The position numbers and the translations under genes were made by a program. Positions 1-9,440 of a DNA stretch of 20,197 nt are shown one piece after another. Where the stretch lies: contig MNCI01023868.1 of the NCBI GenBank assembly GCA_015680685.1, positions 1-20,197 on the forward strand. Reading direction: 5' to 3'. This DNA is from Gnetum montanum. Taxonomy: Eukaryota > Streptophyta > Gnetopsida > Gnetales > Gnetaceae. How positions within the stretch are numbered: the first letter of the stretch is position 1; every line of letters begins with the position of its first letter. The notes under the pieces were generated by a model. That model was given only the letters and a program-made list of their open reading frames with translations, ran no database searches and was not told the DNA's origin.

Positions 1-491
1 TAAACAATTGTCCAGGCCATGAGTTCTCTGAGGAAAGGCTAATGTGCTATATCATTGATGGGCTTCATGATGAAACAAGAGAGACCCTAGGGATGTATGC
101 CCAAAGTCAACTGTATGAACTATGAACCCATCAATTCCAAGAGCTTATTAAGTGGGTAGCAAAAGAAGAAGGAGAAATTGCTAGATGGGAGAATGTTGAA
201 AAACATCAATGGGACTAGAATCTCAACTTACTAGAGGTCCATAATCATAAAAACGAGAAATCAACCTATCTCAAGGAGGAAGAACCATCTTTGCCAGTAC
301 AACAATCATTAGAAGAAATCAAGGCAAAGATCAATAAGATGCTAGAATGGACACATAAAAAGTGTGGAGAATATATCAATATTATTGGAGATAGAGTTTT
401 GACAACCTAAGAAGCAGGAGAAAATATCATTAGACATTTAGAAAGAAGGGATGAGGAAAATAAGAAATCAATAGTTGATCATACATATGAA

Positions 492-530
492 TGCAACATT
501 TGCCTGTACAATCACCCCAAGGGCCAATGC
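492..530 (+). other. Zinc knuckle of element I gag
   Basis: Thirteen codons read CNICLYNHPKGQC, giving C-x2-C-x3-H-x4-C. This is one residue shorter between the second Cys and the His than the usual retroviral CCHC knuckle (x4). As I recall, the shorter spacing occurs in Tat/Athila-type plant gag proteins. All four metal ligands are kept although the frame around it is broken. Confidence 0.7.
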
Positions 531-907
531 CCCATCTTGTTACATTTATATGAGCATTGGGGAAGCATGTTACACCCAGAGTTTGTATAGAGATACTGTG
601 TTCGATCATAGTGGTAACAATCCCAGTCATGGGGGAAGCCATCCCTAAACTGGAGACACCCTTCATATCATCCAAATCTAAATACTTATCTAGTCCAACA
701 TCTTGTTTCCCCAACTGGGTCAACATACTCTATCTCGTTGCATTATGATTCTCCTCAATACTATCAGCCCATGTCCTCAACATAACCACCACCTTATGTA
801 CCTTACACTTCTCCTAAATTTCAATGTTCTCATCCTTTCCCTCCTTCTACATTGCCACCAACTGTTCTTAAAGTGTCTGCACCACAGCAACAACCCATGA
901 ACGTTAC

Positions 908-908
908 N
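908..908. other. Single N, probable collapsed assembly gap
   Basis: Left of the N the sequence matches 14622 of element II; right of it the match resumes at about 14821. About 198 bp (14623-14820 in the other copy) are absent exactly at the N. The N therefore probably stands for an unsized gap and not for one ambiguous base; a deletion coinciding with the N is the alternative. Confidence 0.7.
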
Positions 909-1188
909 TTCAACAACTATATGGCCCAATGAATATAGCCATGGAGAGTGACATCCTAATCCTTGCATACCATCTTATGGTCCCAAGTATCATAGTGGGT
1001 CAACTCTTTATTCGGGAACCACATCTTATAAATTTCCCCACTATGTTTACTATAATCAAGTGTGTGAACCCCAATGGGGTAAGTATGACCAAGTTTCAAT
1101 GTTTTCAACATGCAAGGATCCTCATCTTTCATTTATTAATCCTTGCCATGCTCAACCGTTTAGTTATGGGGGATATCCCCCATTTTAA

Positions 1189-2550
1189 TAACAAGCTGGA
1201 TTAATGAATATTTTTTATTTTCTTTAATTTTACAATTTTTTGTTTTCCATCTTTTAATTTCTTGTTTTATCTTTTTATCTTTTTATAAGTAATCTCATTT
1301 ATGAATAAAACACTCATGTGGCTCGTTGGTTGAGGTGTGTTCTGTGTTATCGAGTCTCGAGCGATCAATTATTTAGACAGTGAGCCCATTACGCCCACTC
1401 ATCCATTCTACAAATAAGAGGTTCCATTCAAGGGTACAGTGATATTCTTGACATTCTTAAAACTTACAAATATTTTTGTGTTCATTGTACCCAGAATGAA
1501 GAAGGATGGATCAAGAGGGAATGATTAGGGTGTGACATCAAGGGGACTTGCAAATTCTCTTTGGTGACATCTGTGAGAGTTATCATGTGATGTGGTTGTA
1601 CTAAGATCCTTGTAGATCTAACGCAAAATGGGAGTAAGAGTAATCAAAAGGAACTCAAAAATTCAATGTTGTTCTAGGGGGTCCCACTAGAAAGACATGC
1701 ACCCATGCTTGAAGGTTGGCGGCTTCTCTAGATTCAGCATTCATTCAAAAAAAAAAAAAGAAAAAAGAAAAAAAGTGTCACAAAGTAAAAATCGCTCCCT
1801 TGAACAAAATGCCAAGTGATCGTATGCCTTGTTGTTATGTTACTCTCATAGTTGCTCATCATGGGATGAAACAATGCGGTGTCACTGATCAGAGGAATGA
1901 CTTGGTCTTGATCTTGGAACGACGGGTTAATGACACATTAATCATGATTTTCACGCAGGATTCATTATGCCCTAGGTCAGTTATGTTATGTCCCAATTTC
2001 TACAATCCCTTTTGTAGTCCGTCTCATCTCGTTGTTCATGTAATTGTAGCTTGTGTCTTGTGTCGCGTAGAATTTGTACCTCATTCCAGTGATACTTACA
2101 TGTGTGTGTTTTGTGGAACCAGTGTGGATTACATTTAACCCTTCCAGTGCCTATGGACACTTTTAAGTGTGATTATGCAAGGGCATTATAGGTTGGAACC
2201 TACTTTGGGGAGGACCCACTTGCGTAAATATTTTTTTTGTAATTTGCACTCATAACACATCTTCCACACACCATCTATTACCCTCAGCATATTTTCAACG
2301 ATATTCTTTCCCTTATTACTATCCCTTCGATTAGAACGTTCCTATGAACCATAACATAGCCTTTTTCTCTCCCTTACCAGTCGAGGCCCTTATTGGTTAA
2401 TTCCACACCATCATAATTATTCGTGCCTTCAGAACTAGTTGAATTACCCTGGAACCCTTTAACATTCATTTACATGTCCTTAGTTTACATCATCCACTTT
2501 AGAAAAATCTTTTAAAATTTGGTATATTCATAGTGCCTTAACATCGATAG
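1189..2550 (+). other. Element I spacer between ORF1 and the internal promoter module
   Basis: This non-coding stretch is clearly homologous to 15100-16440 of element II. It opens with a T-rich run (about 1205-1290) and has a well conserved block near 1480-1630 containing GAATGAAGAAGGATGG and GGGTGTGACATCAAGG. There is a purine/A-rich run at about 1748-1775, and it continues to the palindrome cluster at 2554. Open frames here, including one of 140 codons at 1716-2138, have no counterpart frame in the other copy and are not supported as genes. A 54-bp segment (1669-1722) is present only in this copy. Confidence 0.6.
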
Positions 2551-2553
2551 GCC

Positions 2554-2614
2554 ATGATATTGCGTTCGTGATATTACAGCCAACGCGATATCGCATCTCA
2601 CAAACCTATATATA
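2554..2614 (+). promoter_or_regulatory. Internal promoter module of element I: GATATC palindromes plus TATA
   Basis: Imperfect copies TGATATTGCG and GTGATATTAC (2554-2577) are followed by a perfect 10-bp palindrome GCGATATCGC (2585-2594). A TATA-like TATATATA lies at 2607-2614, 12 bp further on. The same arrangement occurs at 16450-16506 in element II and in all three LTRs. It lies about 490 bp upstream of the ORF2 ATG, so it could start an ORF2 transcript. Promoter function is inferred from layout only. Confidence 0.6.
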
Positions 2615-2866
2615 CATGACCCCTGCACTACTTAACATCATTTCCAACTATTCACGTGGGGCAAGTCTTTCAAATTTCTCTCTACGACTTGTGACTAAGC
2701 ATCCTTTGCTTTCCTATCCATAACTCACTTGCTTATCCTCTGATTTTCATTCTATTTGAACCTACTTAAACCCAAAGTGTTCAGTTTAGTCCTAGGGTAG
2801 GGGCACATGCCGAATAGTGCATAACTTTTTTTGGAATTTTTCATCACATGAAGGACATTATCAAGG

Positions 2867-3098
2867 GTAATTAGTTACAAACTTAAAGATAAACGTGCCA
2901 AAAATAATTTCATCCCCTTAGTTATACCGGGAAACTAGATTTGAAAATCACCTATGCAAAAAGGATTCAATATTATAATCTTTCGGGACATTTTAATTAA
3001 CATCACATAGAGATAAAGCAATTTCATTAAGAAAAATAGTAAGGTATAACCTAACTTTGGAAAAAACCTTACTAACGATTGGCCCTGTGTGATTGCAG
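2867..3098 (+). other. Candidate leader intron ending at the ORF2 start (element I)
   Basis: TTGCAG ends at 3098, immediately before the ORF2 ATG. A TACTAAC-type branch sequence (within CTTACTAACG, near 3069-3076) lies about 25-30 nt upstream, a good distance for a 3' splice site. The donor is less certain: the GT at 2867 in AAGGGTAATTAG is the best site shared with the other copy, but it is not a strong consensus. The acceptor could alternatively be used by an LTR-initiated RNA, giving a spliced subgenomic message for ORF2. Confidence 0.45.
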
Positions 3099-5893
3099 AT
3101 GGCCCCGAAATGTGGACAACAGGAAGGTCCTGCTCAAGGTAGGAGAAAATGACCTAGGAGAGGGAAAGGACAAGTTCCTACAAGATAGCATGAAGAGTAG
3201 GAGGAACAATCATTTAGCATCCACTAAGAGGACCCTGCTGCTATACAATTAAGGCAGGCAGAAGGAGGATCTGCTGCAGCGCTTGAACAGGAACAACATC
3301 TCATGTTGCCCCAGGATTATGTTCAGGCCATCCATGAAAGGTCCATATTCACTGCAGTGATTGTGGAATTAAACTTTGGATCTTTGAAGAATTTTCTCTG
3401 GAGGCTGTTAGGGACCACTTCAAAGGGTCTCTATTACGGCCTATCCTCTCTGAAAGTGGTGCCTGGTACTTAAGGGAAACGTACCAATTCTGGTACAACA
3501 AAGAATAAGGCACCACAGTCAACATTTGTGGTGTGATGGTTGATTTCTCTGTTCAGGTCATTTCAGAAGTATTAAACCTTCCAAATACAGGGCCAAAGGT
3601 TGCTCAGTTATCTACCCGTTCAGACCTTGATGCGCGACAAGTCTGGTTGGAAAGGGCGTATGGCAAGGAAGATAGGACGTTTGGAGAGTTGATGACAGAA
3701 GATAGGATCTATTTCAAAATAGGGACTTATCACCTCTTCCCCACAAAGGACTTAAAAAGAATTTTAACATATGTGGCAAGAGGATGTGTAGTGTTGATGA
3801 GGAAGGTTAATGCTAACCTACCTCATCTATATTTTATGGAGATCCTGAGGTGGTTTGAAGAACGGAAGACAGGGAAGCTTGCATTGCCCTTCACTTATCT
3901 TATTAGGAAGCTATATCGACATGGTGGTATTAGAGGATACACTAATGATGTCCTCCGAAAAGCCCAAAATGCTTCATATGCTGAACTACCAAAGCCACTA
4001 GCTGTAAGGAAAATCACTGGTGAGATGCTGGAGCTGGAACAAGAAAAGGAACAAATGGCAGGGCCAACTACAACTCAACTTGCAGGACCTAGCCAACTTC
4101 CAAGCATGAGACCTAGCCAACAACAAGAAGCAAGGCCTAGCATGAGCTAGTAGGATCAGCCACCGCCACCACAAGATTACAGATCGTCGATGAGCCATCT
4201 CAGGGCCATTGCTGAGACAGTTAGTTGGGGAAGTCGTGATGATGCAAATCTCTTTCGCATCATCGACCATTCCGTATAGCCCATGATTTATTTGGATCAC
4301 AGAAGGGGTGAAGTGTCCATCCATACAAGAGGAGGGGAAAGAACTTACTCACAACAGATCTCAGGGAACACTGCATCATTTCAAGTGCAATTAGAAACTG
4401 GTGAAGGGGCCACGGTGGTGGTCATGCAGCACTAGGATGCAGCGGGAGCTGTAGAAGTGGTTGCAAACCACATTAAAGAATTGTTCAATGTACCTGTTAT
4501 GCCACCAGTAGATCTTACAGGAGCACGGGATGCTCAAACTCTGGCAAGAACCTTAATGACTCCTACGGAACATGAGGATGTACTTGACCGATTGCTACAA
4601 ATAGGACAAGTAATGATGTCCTTGTTTGACATCCCACAGGATGTTACAGCAATCCAATCAGACCTCATTTCCACCAAGGGAAACCTAGTTTTGATAGAGA
4701 TGAGGGTCGAGCACGCTAAAGCAGAGGTTCAAAGATTACAAGAAAGGCTCATGACCCTGCAAGTAGCACATCGGGACCCTTCTCAATTTGTTTCCGTAGA
4801 CCAGCTAGACACTTTCAAAACTAAGCAACTGACCAAAATATTGACGGAGAATAAGAAGGTGGTAGAAGAAAAAGAGAAGGCTGTTTGGGATGCCTTTGTG
4901 GCACAAGCATAAACTTACGCGCATACCAAGGCACTCAAGGCCTTACAAGAGGAAAACAAGCAACTTGTTGCTAAAGACCTTTGGTTGACCTCTGTGGAGA
5001 AGCAAAAGAATGTTCTTGAAGAACATTTTCAACAATTGTAAGAACAACTCATCAGGGTCAACCAGGACATAAACCGTTTAGCCAGGGAAAATCGAATCCT
5101 CTTGATGGAGGAGGTACACGCCATCCATTAGAAGACGGCTATTTAAAAAAGTGAGTGGAAGAATGAGGCTAAATAACATGAAAAGCTAAAGGAGCACTTC
5201 TGGGACTAGGTGGGGATGTATAACTAGATCATCGAGAAGGAGATCCATATGGCTAAGGCCCACATCAACACTCTCAGTGCTCAACACACTGATTGGCGGG
5301 CCATATTGGATGCTTATGCATTTGCCCACCAGGTAGAAGTTAAGAACTGGGACCTGCAGATCCAGGACCTTACAGAATACATGAAGTTGGCAAACCTATG
5401 GTATGCCAACCTTGCCATGTTAACAACAAGGTGCCCAAGAATAGAGCTTGAGCAACAGGTAGCCACCACCTACATCAAATATGAAATAGAATTTGCAGAA
5501 CACAAGAAGATATTGCAAAAATTGGAGGTTGCAAATTTTAAACTCGGGGTGGTTAAAGCAAGCTACCAAGGGAAAAAAGGTGTTGCAACAGACTTGGCTC
5601 GACGGCTTGTAGATTTTCAAGAATACAGAGTCAAAGCTAGAGCTTATGAGGAGGAACGATAGGTGTTTGCAACCTAGTATGTCAAAGCAAATAAAATTTT
5701 TCCACAACTACCTTGCCCATGGGAGGTGCTGACTCCATCAAACATCAAAACATTGGCATGGATGGCATAGGATCCCTGAACTGAGGAGGAGAAACTCCAG
5801 GCCATACTTCAACACCATAAAATCCCAAGACTTGGAGCACAAGACAAGGGAAAGGCACCCATGGAAGAGCCACCTCCACCAGGAACTACATGA
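3099..5893 (+). pseudogene. Element I ORF2: plant-transposon-protein-like domain plus coiled coil, decayed
   Basis: It begins with MAPKCGQQEGP at an ATG shared with the second copy and ends at TGA 5891-5893, about 930 codons. The basic N-terminus has several stops, and a one-base shift near 3380 moves the frame; from 3533 onward everything lies in one frame. Residues about 85-280 include VDFSVQVISEVLNLP, TFGELMTEDR and YHLFPTKDLK, and end in LIRKLYRHGGI. This resembles the domain annotated in plants as 'putative plant transposon protein' (Transposase_32-like, found in Athila-type elements); that match is from memory and needs a profile search. A Gln/Pro/Ser-rich linker follows near 4050-4150, then a long Glu/Lys/Gln/Leu-rich region (about 4560-5680) that looks like coiled coil. 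The C-terminus is Pro-rich. No catalytic motif is visible, and the molecular role is unknown. At least ten stops make it a pseudogene. Confidence 0.65.
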
Positions 5894-6077
5894 GTTCCAT
5901 CAATTTTGTAGCTATAGGATTTTCTTTTGCATTCTCGGTGTTATGTCTCAATTTTGTTCTGATTCCACATTGCGGCATGAACCCATTCTCACCAGTCAAT
6001 AATCCCATACCTATCCATTATGTAATCAATGGAGCTTATTCTTACTTTAACTTGAGGACGAGTTTTCATTTAGTCAC

Positions 6078-6084
6078 GGAGGTA
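6078..6084 (+). other. Polypurine tract of element I
   Basis: GGAGGTA directly precedes the 3' LTR start TGATGAGTC, and the second copy has GGGGGTA in the same place. The upstream segment with TTGAGGACGAGTTTTCATT is conserved between the copies. Position and conservation support it as the plus-strand primer site; it is short and ends in TA instead of pure purine. Confidence 0.55.
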
Positions 6085-6108
6085 TGATGAGTCATGAATT
6101 TGTTGGCT

Positions 6109-6197
6109 GCGATATCGCACCCATGATATCGCGTACGCGATATCGCAGGCACACAGCCTAGACGTGATATCGCGGCCTGCTTTCTCATCTATAAATA
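6109..6197 (+). promoter_or_regulatory. LTR A promoter: palindrome cluster plus TATAAATA
   Basis: GCGATATCGC occurs at 6109-6118 and again at 6137-6146. The second lies within a perfect 20-bp palindrome, GATATCGCGTACGCGATATC, at 6125-6144. A third related copy, GTGATATCGC, is at 6164-6173, and TATAAATA starts at 6190, 16 bp after it. The core promoter call rests on the TATA box and its position in U3; binding of a factor to the palindromes is inferred. Confidence 0.65.
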
Positions 6198-6380
6198 AGA
6201 CGTAGGTAGATTTAGTAGGGGTCTTTTAGTTTTTAGAAGTTAAGTTTAGTAGTTTTGTAGAGACTCTTTGTCAGTTTTCCTCTCAATCCTTTCCTCCCAG
6301 TGCATGCCTGTAGTGTGGTGATTGTAATTGTATGGCATCCTTATTCGAGTGTGACGTACTTGGACACGCACATGACTGGC

Positions 6381-6386
6381 AATAAA
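6381..6386 (+). terminator. Polyadenylation signal in LTR A
   Basis: AATAAA followed by GATCGAGAATACTTCATC is conserved in LTR B (12421-12426). It lies about 190 bp downstream of the TATA box, as expected for the R region of an LTR. Confidence 0.5.
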
Positions 6387-6940
6387 GATCGAGAATACTT
6401 CATCATTGTAGCATCCACTTAGCTTACTTATTTATTTATTTAATTTTTATTGTTATTTACTACTTTCTTAGTTAATATCTCTTCACCCTTACCTCCTAGT
6501 AATGCAGAATGAGTACGACTTAATCACGAGCATTCAAGTGTGCCTACTTGGTAACCCAGTAGCATACTTAGGCCATGCACTTGGTAATCCTAGTGGTAGT
6601 CATGCACGAGGTCCAAGATGTGTACGGATGATTGAGGAACAGATGCTCATCACACTTAGGCTAGTTAGATTCCCTCTCACTCTCTCCCTCTCTTAGTTAG
6701 TTGATATTATTTTCTATCATACCCAAGAGTAGTAGTAGTATAGGAACACATCATACACCTAACTCTAGACTAAACCATACATGACAAAGCTAATACTAGT
6801 TTAGGTGGGAATACAGTGAACTACGATCTAAGAGTAACTAGCTAGATACCATAACTAGTCCGTTTGCGGAGTTCGACCAGATCGTGCATGAAACGATTGT
6901 ATTCGTATAGTTGAGTGTAGTGGTACCTCGCCACTCATCA

Positions 6941-8314
6941 ACTACCATTCCAAATGAAAGAGCTTACTGGATGGCACCAAATCAGAGGGCTGAATTGCAA
7001 AGATAAGTAAAGGGATTACTTGCAAATGGCTTTGTGAGGAAATCCATTTCACCTTGTGTAGTTCCAATAGTGCTAGTGTCAAAGATGGATAGTGATGAAT
7101 GGAGGATGTGCATTGATTTTAGTGTAGTGAATAGGATAATAGTGAGATATAGGTTTCCTATTCTAAGGATGGATAATATCCTTAATGTCCTTACCAATGC
7201 AAATATTTTTTGTAAAATTGATTTGAACAGTGGTTACCATCAAATTAGAATCAAGACTAGTGATGAGTGGAAGACAACTTACAAAACACCAGATGAATTG
7301 TTTGAGTGGTTGGTGATGCCATTTGGGCTCACAGATGTAGTTTCTACATTCATGAGGTTGATGCATGATGTATTGAAAGACTTGATTGGTAAGTGTCGTA
7401 TTTTGTTTTTTGATGATATTTTTGTGTATAATTATAATATGGAAGTGCACTTGGATCACTTGAGGATGATGTGTCTTAAGTTGGAGGAGGAATAGTTGAA
7501 AACCAATGTGAAGAAATGTCATTTCTTCAAGAGCGAAATCACATACTTGAATCATGTGGCTTCTAAAAGTCAGGTTCGGGTGGAAGCTACTAAGGTAAAG
7601 GCTATTAGGGATTGGCCAACTCTTAAGAATGTTGGGGAGGTAAGATCATTCCTTGGTTTAGTAGGTTTTTATAGATGGTTCATAAAAAATTTTAGTGGTA
7701 TTTCATGGCCTATGTTTGCTTTTTTAAAGAAAAATAAGGAATTTACATGAGATAATAAAATCCAAGGGAGCTTTGACTTGTTGAAAGCAAAGATTACTAG
7801 TGAATCAATGCTTGTAATTCTAGATTTTCATAAGATTTTCCAAGTGGAGATGGATGCAAGTGGACTTGTCATTGATGGGTTACTTTCACAAAAAGGTAGG
7901 CCTATTGCTTTCTATTCTAAAACGTTGAATGAATCAAGGCAAAAATATAGTGTATATGAGAAGGAGTTGTACGCTATTCTTCAAGCAATCAAGCATTAAA
8001 GGCATTAGTTGTTTCCCAAGGAATTCACCTTAATGATGGATCACAAAGCACTTTAATTTCTAAAAACACAAAAGAAGTTGAGTGCAAAACACATGAAGTG
8101 AATTGCATAATTATAGGAGTTCAATTTTATGTTAAAGCACAAAAGTGGGAAAGCCAATGTGGTGGCTGATGCATTATCCAAGGTGCATGTGGTGAATTTC
8201 AATCTAACTCATGTGGAAGGTATGGGTGATTTTGCTTCTTTTTATGATCATGATGATGATTTTGGGCAAGTTTGGAGGAGTCTTGAAGAGTCATTGATGA
8301 GTAGAAGAGACTAG
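6941..8314 (+). pseudogene. Chromovirus reverse transcriptase and RNase H, decayed
   Basis: This would copy element RNA into DNA and degrade the RNA strand inside the particle. One frame runs from 6941 to 8314 with stops near 7007, 7493, 7748, 7997 and later. Reverse transcriptase motifs in order: SPCVVPIVLVSK, WRMCIDFSVVNR, RYRFPILRMDNI, KIDLNSGYHQIRI, EWLVMPFGL and the catalytic ILFFDDIFVYN (about 7399-7430), where the usual Y-x-D-D has become F-F-D-D but both Asp remain. The connection is marked by EVRSFLGLVGFYRWF. RNase H shows VEMDASG (first catalytic Asp, about 7848), QKGRPIAFYSKTL, YEKELYAI and DHKAL, and ends at HKSGKANVVADALSK (about 8141-8180). The coding frame is otherwise long and easily read, so decay is mostly by point mutation. 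Confidence 0.85.
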
Positions 8315-9440
8315 TGAAGGGACTATCATGTTCAAGATGAACTGTTATTTAAGAATGGAAAGGTGTGTGTTCCTAATTGTGATTTTAGGAAAAAGATTTT
8401 GTTTGAAAAGCATTGTAGTGGCATGGTAGGCTACATGGATAGGGATAAAACATTGGAACTAGTGGGTAGGCACTATTTTTTCCTAGTATGACAAAAAAAA
8501 TTTTGAAATGTGTGAAGGAGTGCTTTGACATGTTAGAAGTTCAAAGGAGGTAAAGGTGTGGAGGTAAAGGTCCATGGGAAAGTATGTCAATGGAACTTGT
8601 GAGTGGTATTCCAAAGACCAAGAGTGGGAATGATGCAATTTTTATTATTGTGGATAGGTTCTCTAAGATGGCACATTTTATTTCATGTAAGAAGGTGATT
8701 GATGCTTCTCATGTTGCAAATTTATTTTTCCAGCATGTTGTGAAGTTGCATGGTATTCCTTTGAATATTGTTACTAATAGAGACTCTAAGTTCACAAGTT
8801 ACTTTTGGAGGTCTCTTTGAAAGATTTTAGGAATAAATTTAAATTTTTCTAGTACATATCATCCATAATCTAATGGCTAAACTAAGGTGATGAAGAAATC
8901 CTTGCTAAACATATTAAGATCTTTATGTGATGGACAATCAAATAGTGGAAAAACTTATTGTGTCATGTTGAGTTTTCATATAATAATTCTTTTCATGTTG
9001 CTATTAGAAAGAGCCCATTTAAGGTGAATTATGGATTTTTTCCAAAGGTGGTGGACACTTTGAAGAGCTTTGATGGTGAAGCTCAACTTAGTGCAAATTT
9101 TGTGCAAGAGATGAGGGATCTTCATGCATAACTAAAATCAAATCTGAAGAAGAAGGCTGAAGAGAGAGTCCTCAAGAGGAATGAGGATAAGTGAAAGCCT
9201 AATTTTGCTATTTGTGACTTGTTTTAGGTGCACATGAAGAAGAAGTAGTTGAGAAATGTTAACTTCTCCAAATTTAAAGTTAAGAAGATGGGGCCTTTCA
9301 AAAACAAGGCTAAAATTAATAACAATGCTTTTGAGATTGATTTACCAAAAAATGTTGATATTTCTTTTTTATTTAATGTTTTAGATCATGTGCACTATCA
9401 TGGACTAGTTGATGAGAAGATCATATAGGGTAGCATCAAT
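8315..9440 (+). pseudogene. Chromovirus integrase, decayed and catalytically dead
   Basis: Integrase joins the element DNA to the chromosome. The N-terminal zinc-binding part is recognisable (VCVPNCDFRKKILFEKHCSG) but the second His is Tyr (VGYMD) and the Cys pair is incomplete. A one-base loss near the T-run at 8475-8482 shifts the frame, and a short linker is missing before [14 protein letters not shown]. The core continues with [28 protein letters not shown] and FSSTYHP. The three catalytic acids are all changed: Asp to Glu in SMELV, Asp to Asn in TNRDSK, and Glu to Lys in the NG*TKV segment. The C-terminal part reads KSPFKVNYGF, VHMKKK, MGPFKNKAKINNNAFEIDLP and FLFNVLDHV, typical of the chromovirus integrase tail. 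Confidence 0.8.

Larger units (their letters stand above)
3..1188 (+). pseudogene. Element I ORF1 (gag-like), C-terminal two-thirds, decayed
   Basis: Gag is the structural protein that packages element RNA in cytoplasmic particles. Read from base 3, the frame begins inside the gag domain at the motif NCPGH and continues with YIIDGLHDETRETL, which matches the intact-looking part of the second copy. A zinc knuckle lies at 492-530 with the pattern C-x2-C-x3-H-x4-C (CNICLYNHPKGQC). After it comes a Pro/Tyr/Gln-rich tail ending in SYGGYPPF and TAA at 1186-1188. Several in-frame stops interrupt it (for example in YEL*THQ near 123 and LTT*EAG near 408). The single N at 908 replaces about 198 bp present in the second copy and changes the apparent frame. 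Not functional as written. Confidence 0.75.
1..6940 (+). mobile_element. Element I: pol-less LTR retrotransposon, 5' truncated by window edge
   Basis: Base 1 aligns with position 13719 of the second copy, and the two run in parallel down to their 3' LTRs (6085 here, 19977 there). The order is ORF1 (gag) remainder, non-coding spacer, ORF2, polypurine tract, 3' LTR. The 5' LTR, primer site and gag N-terminus lie upstream of the window. No protease, reverse transcriptase or integrase motif occurs between the gag end (1188) and the LTR. The flank just after the LTR is ACTAC (6941-6945), the expected 5-bp target duplication if insertion was standard. That flank is already inside a chromovirus reverse transcriptase, so element I is nested in that older element. 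Gag and zinc-knuckle type point to the Tat/Athila side of Ty3/gypsy; family assignment is inference. Confidence 0.85.
6085..6940 (+). repeat. LTR A (3' LTR of element I), 856 bp
   Basis: It starts TGATGAGT and ends ACTCATCA, an 8-bp perfect terminal inverted repeat. The other complete LTR (12181-12974) has the same ends. It holds a palindrome cluster (6109-6173), a TATA box (6190-6197) and an AATAAA signal (6381-6386), so U3, R and U5 can be roughly placed. The segment from about 6198 to 6298 differs clearly from the other LTRs, suggesting a different subfamily, while 6299 onward aligns well. The 64-codon open frame at 6502-6696 lies within U5 and is not a gene. Confidence 0.85.

Noticed and set aside
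430-726. Minus-strand open frame across the gag zinc knuckle
   Set aside because: Shadow of ORF1; the plus-strand frame has the conserved knuckle and matches the other copy.
1316-1375. tRNA/SINE-like box (TGGCTCGTTGGTTGAG) in the spacer
   Set aside because: It resembles a pol III A box, but no convincing B box follows, no tRNA fold can be drawn, and the other copy (15268 onward) is no better. Probably chance.
1716-2138. 140-codon open frame in the element I spacer
   Set aside because: It begins in an A-rich run, has no recognised motif, and the matching region of element II (about 15610-16050) does not keep the frame.
5890-6087. 65-codon open frame between ORF2 and LTR A
   Set aside because: Not preserved in element II, where the same interval has gaps and stops; looks like 3' UTR.
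6109-6173. CRISPR-like repeat reading of the GATATCGC cluster
   Set aside because: Repeats are short, palindromic and irregularly spaced, with no spacer structure or cas genes; the DNA is clearly from a plant.
6502-6696. 64-codon open frame within LTR A
   Set aside because: Lies in U5; the LTR B counterpart is broken and no protein motif is seen.
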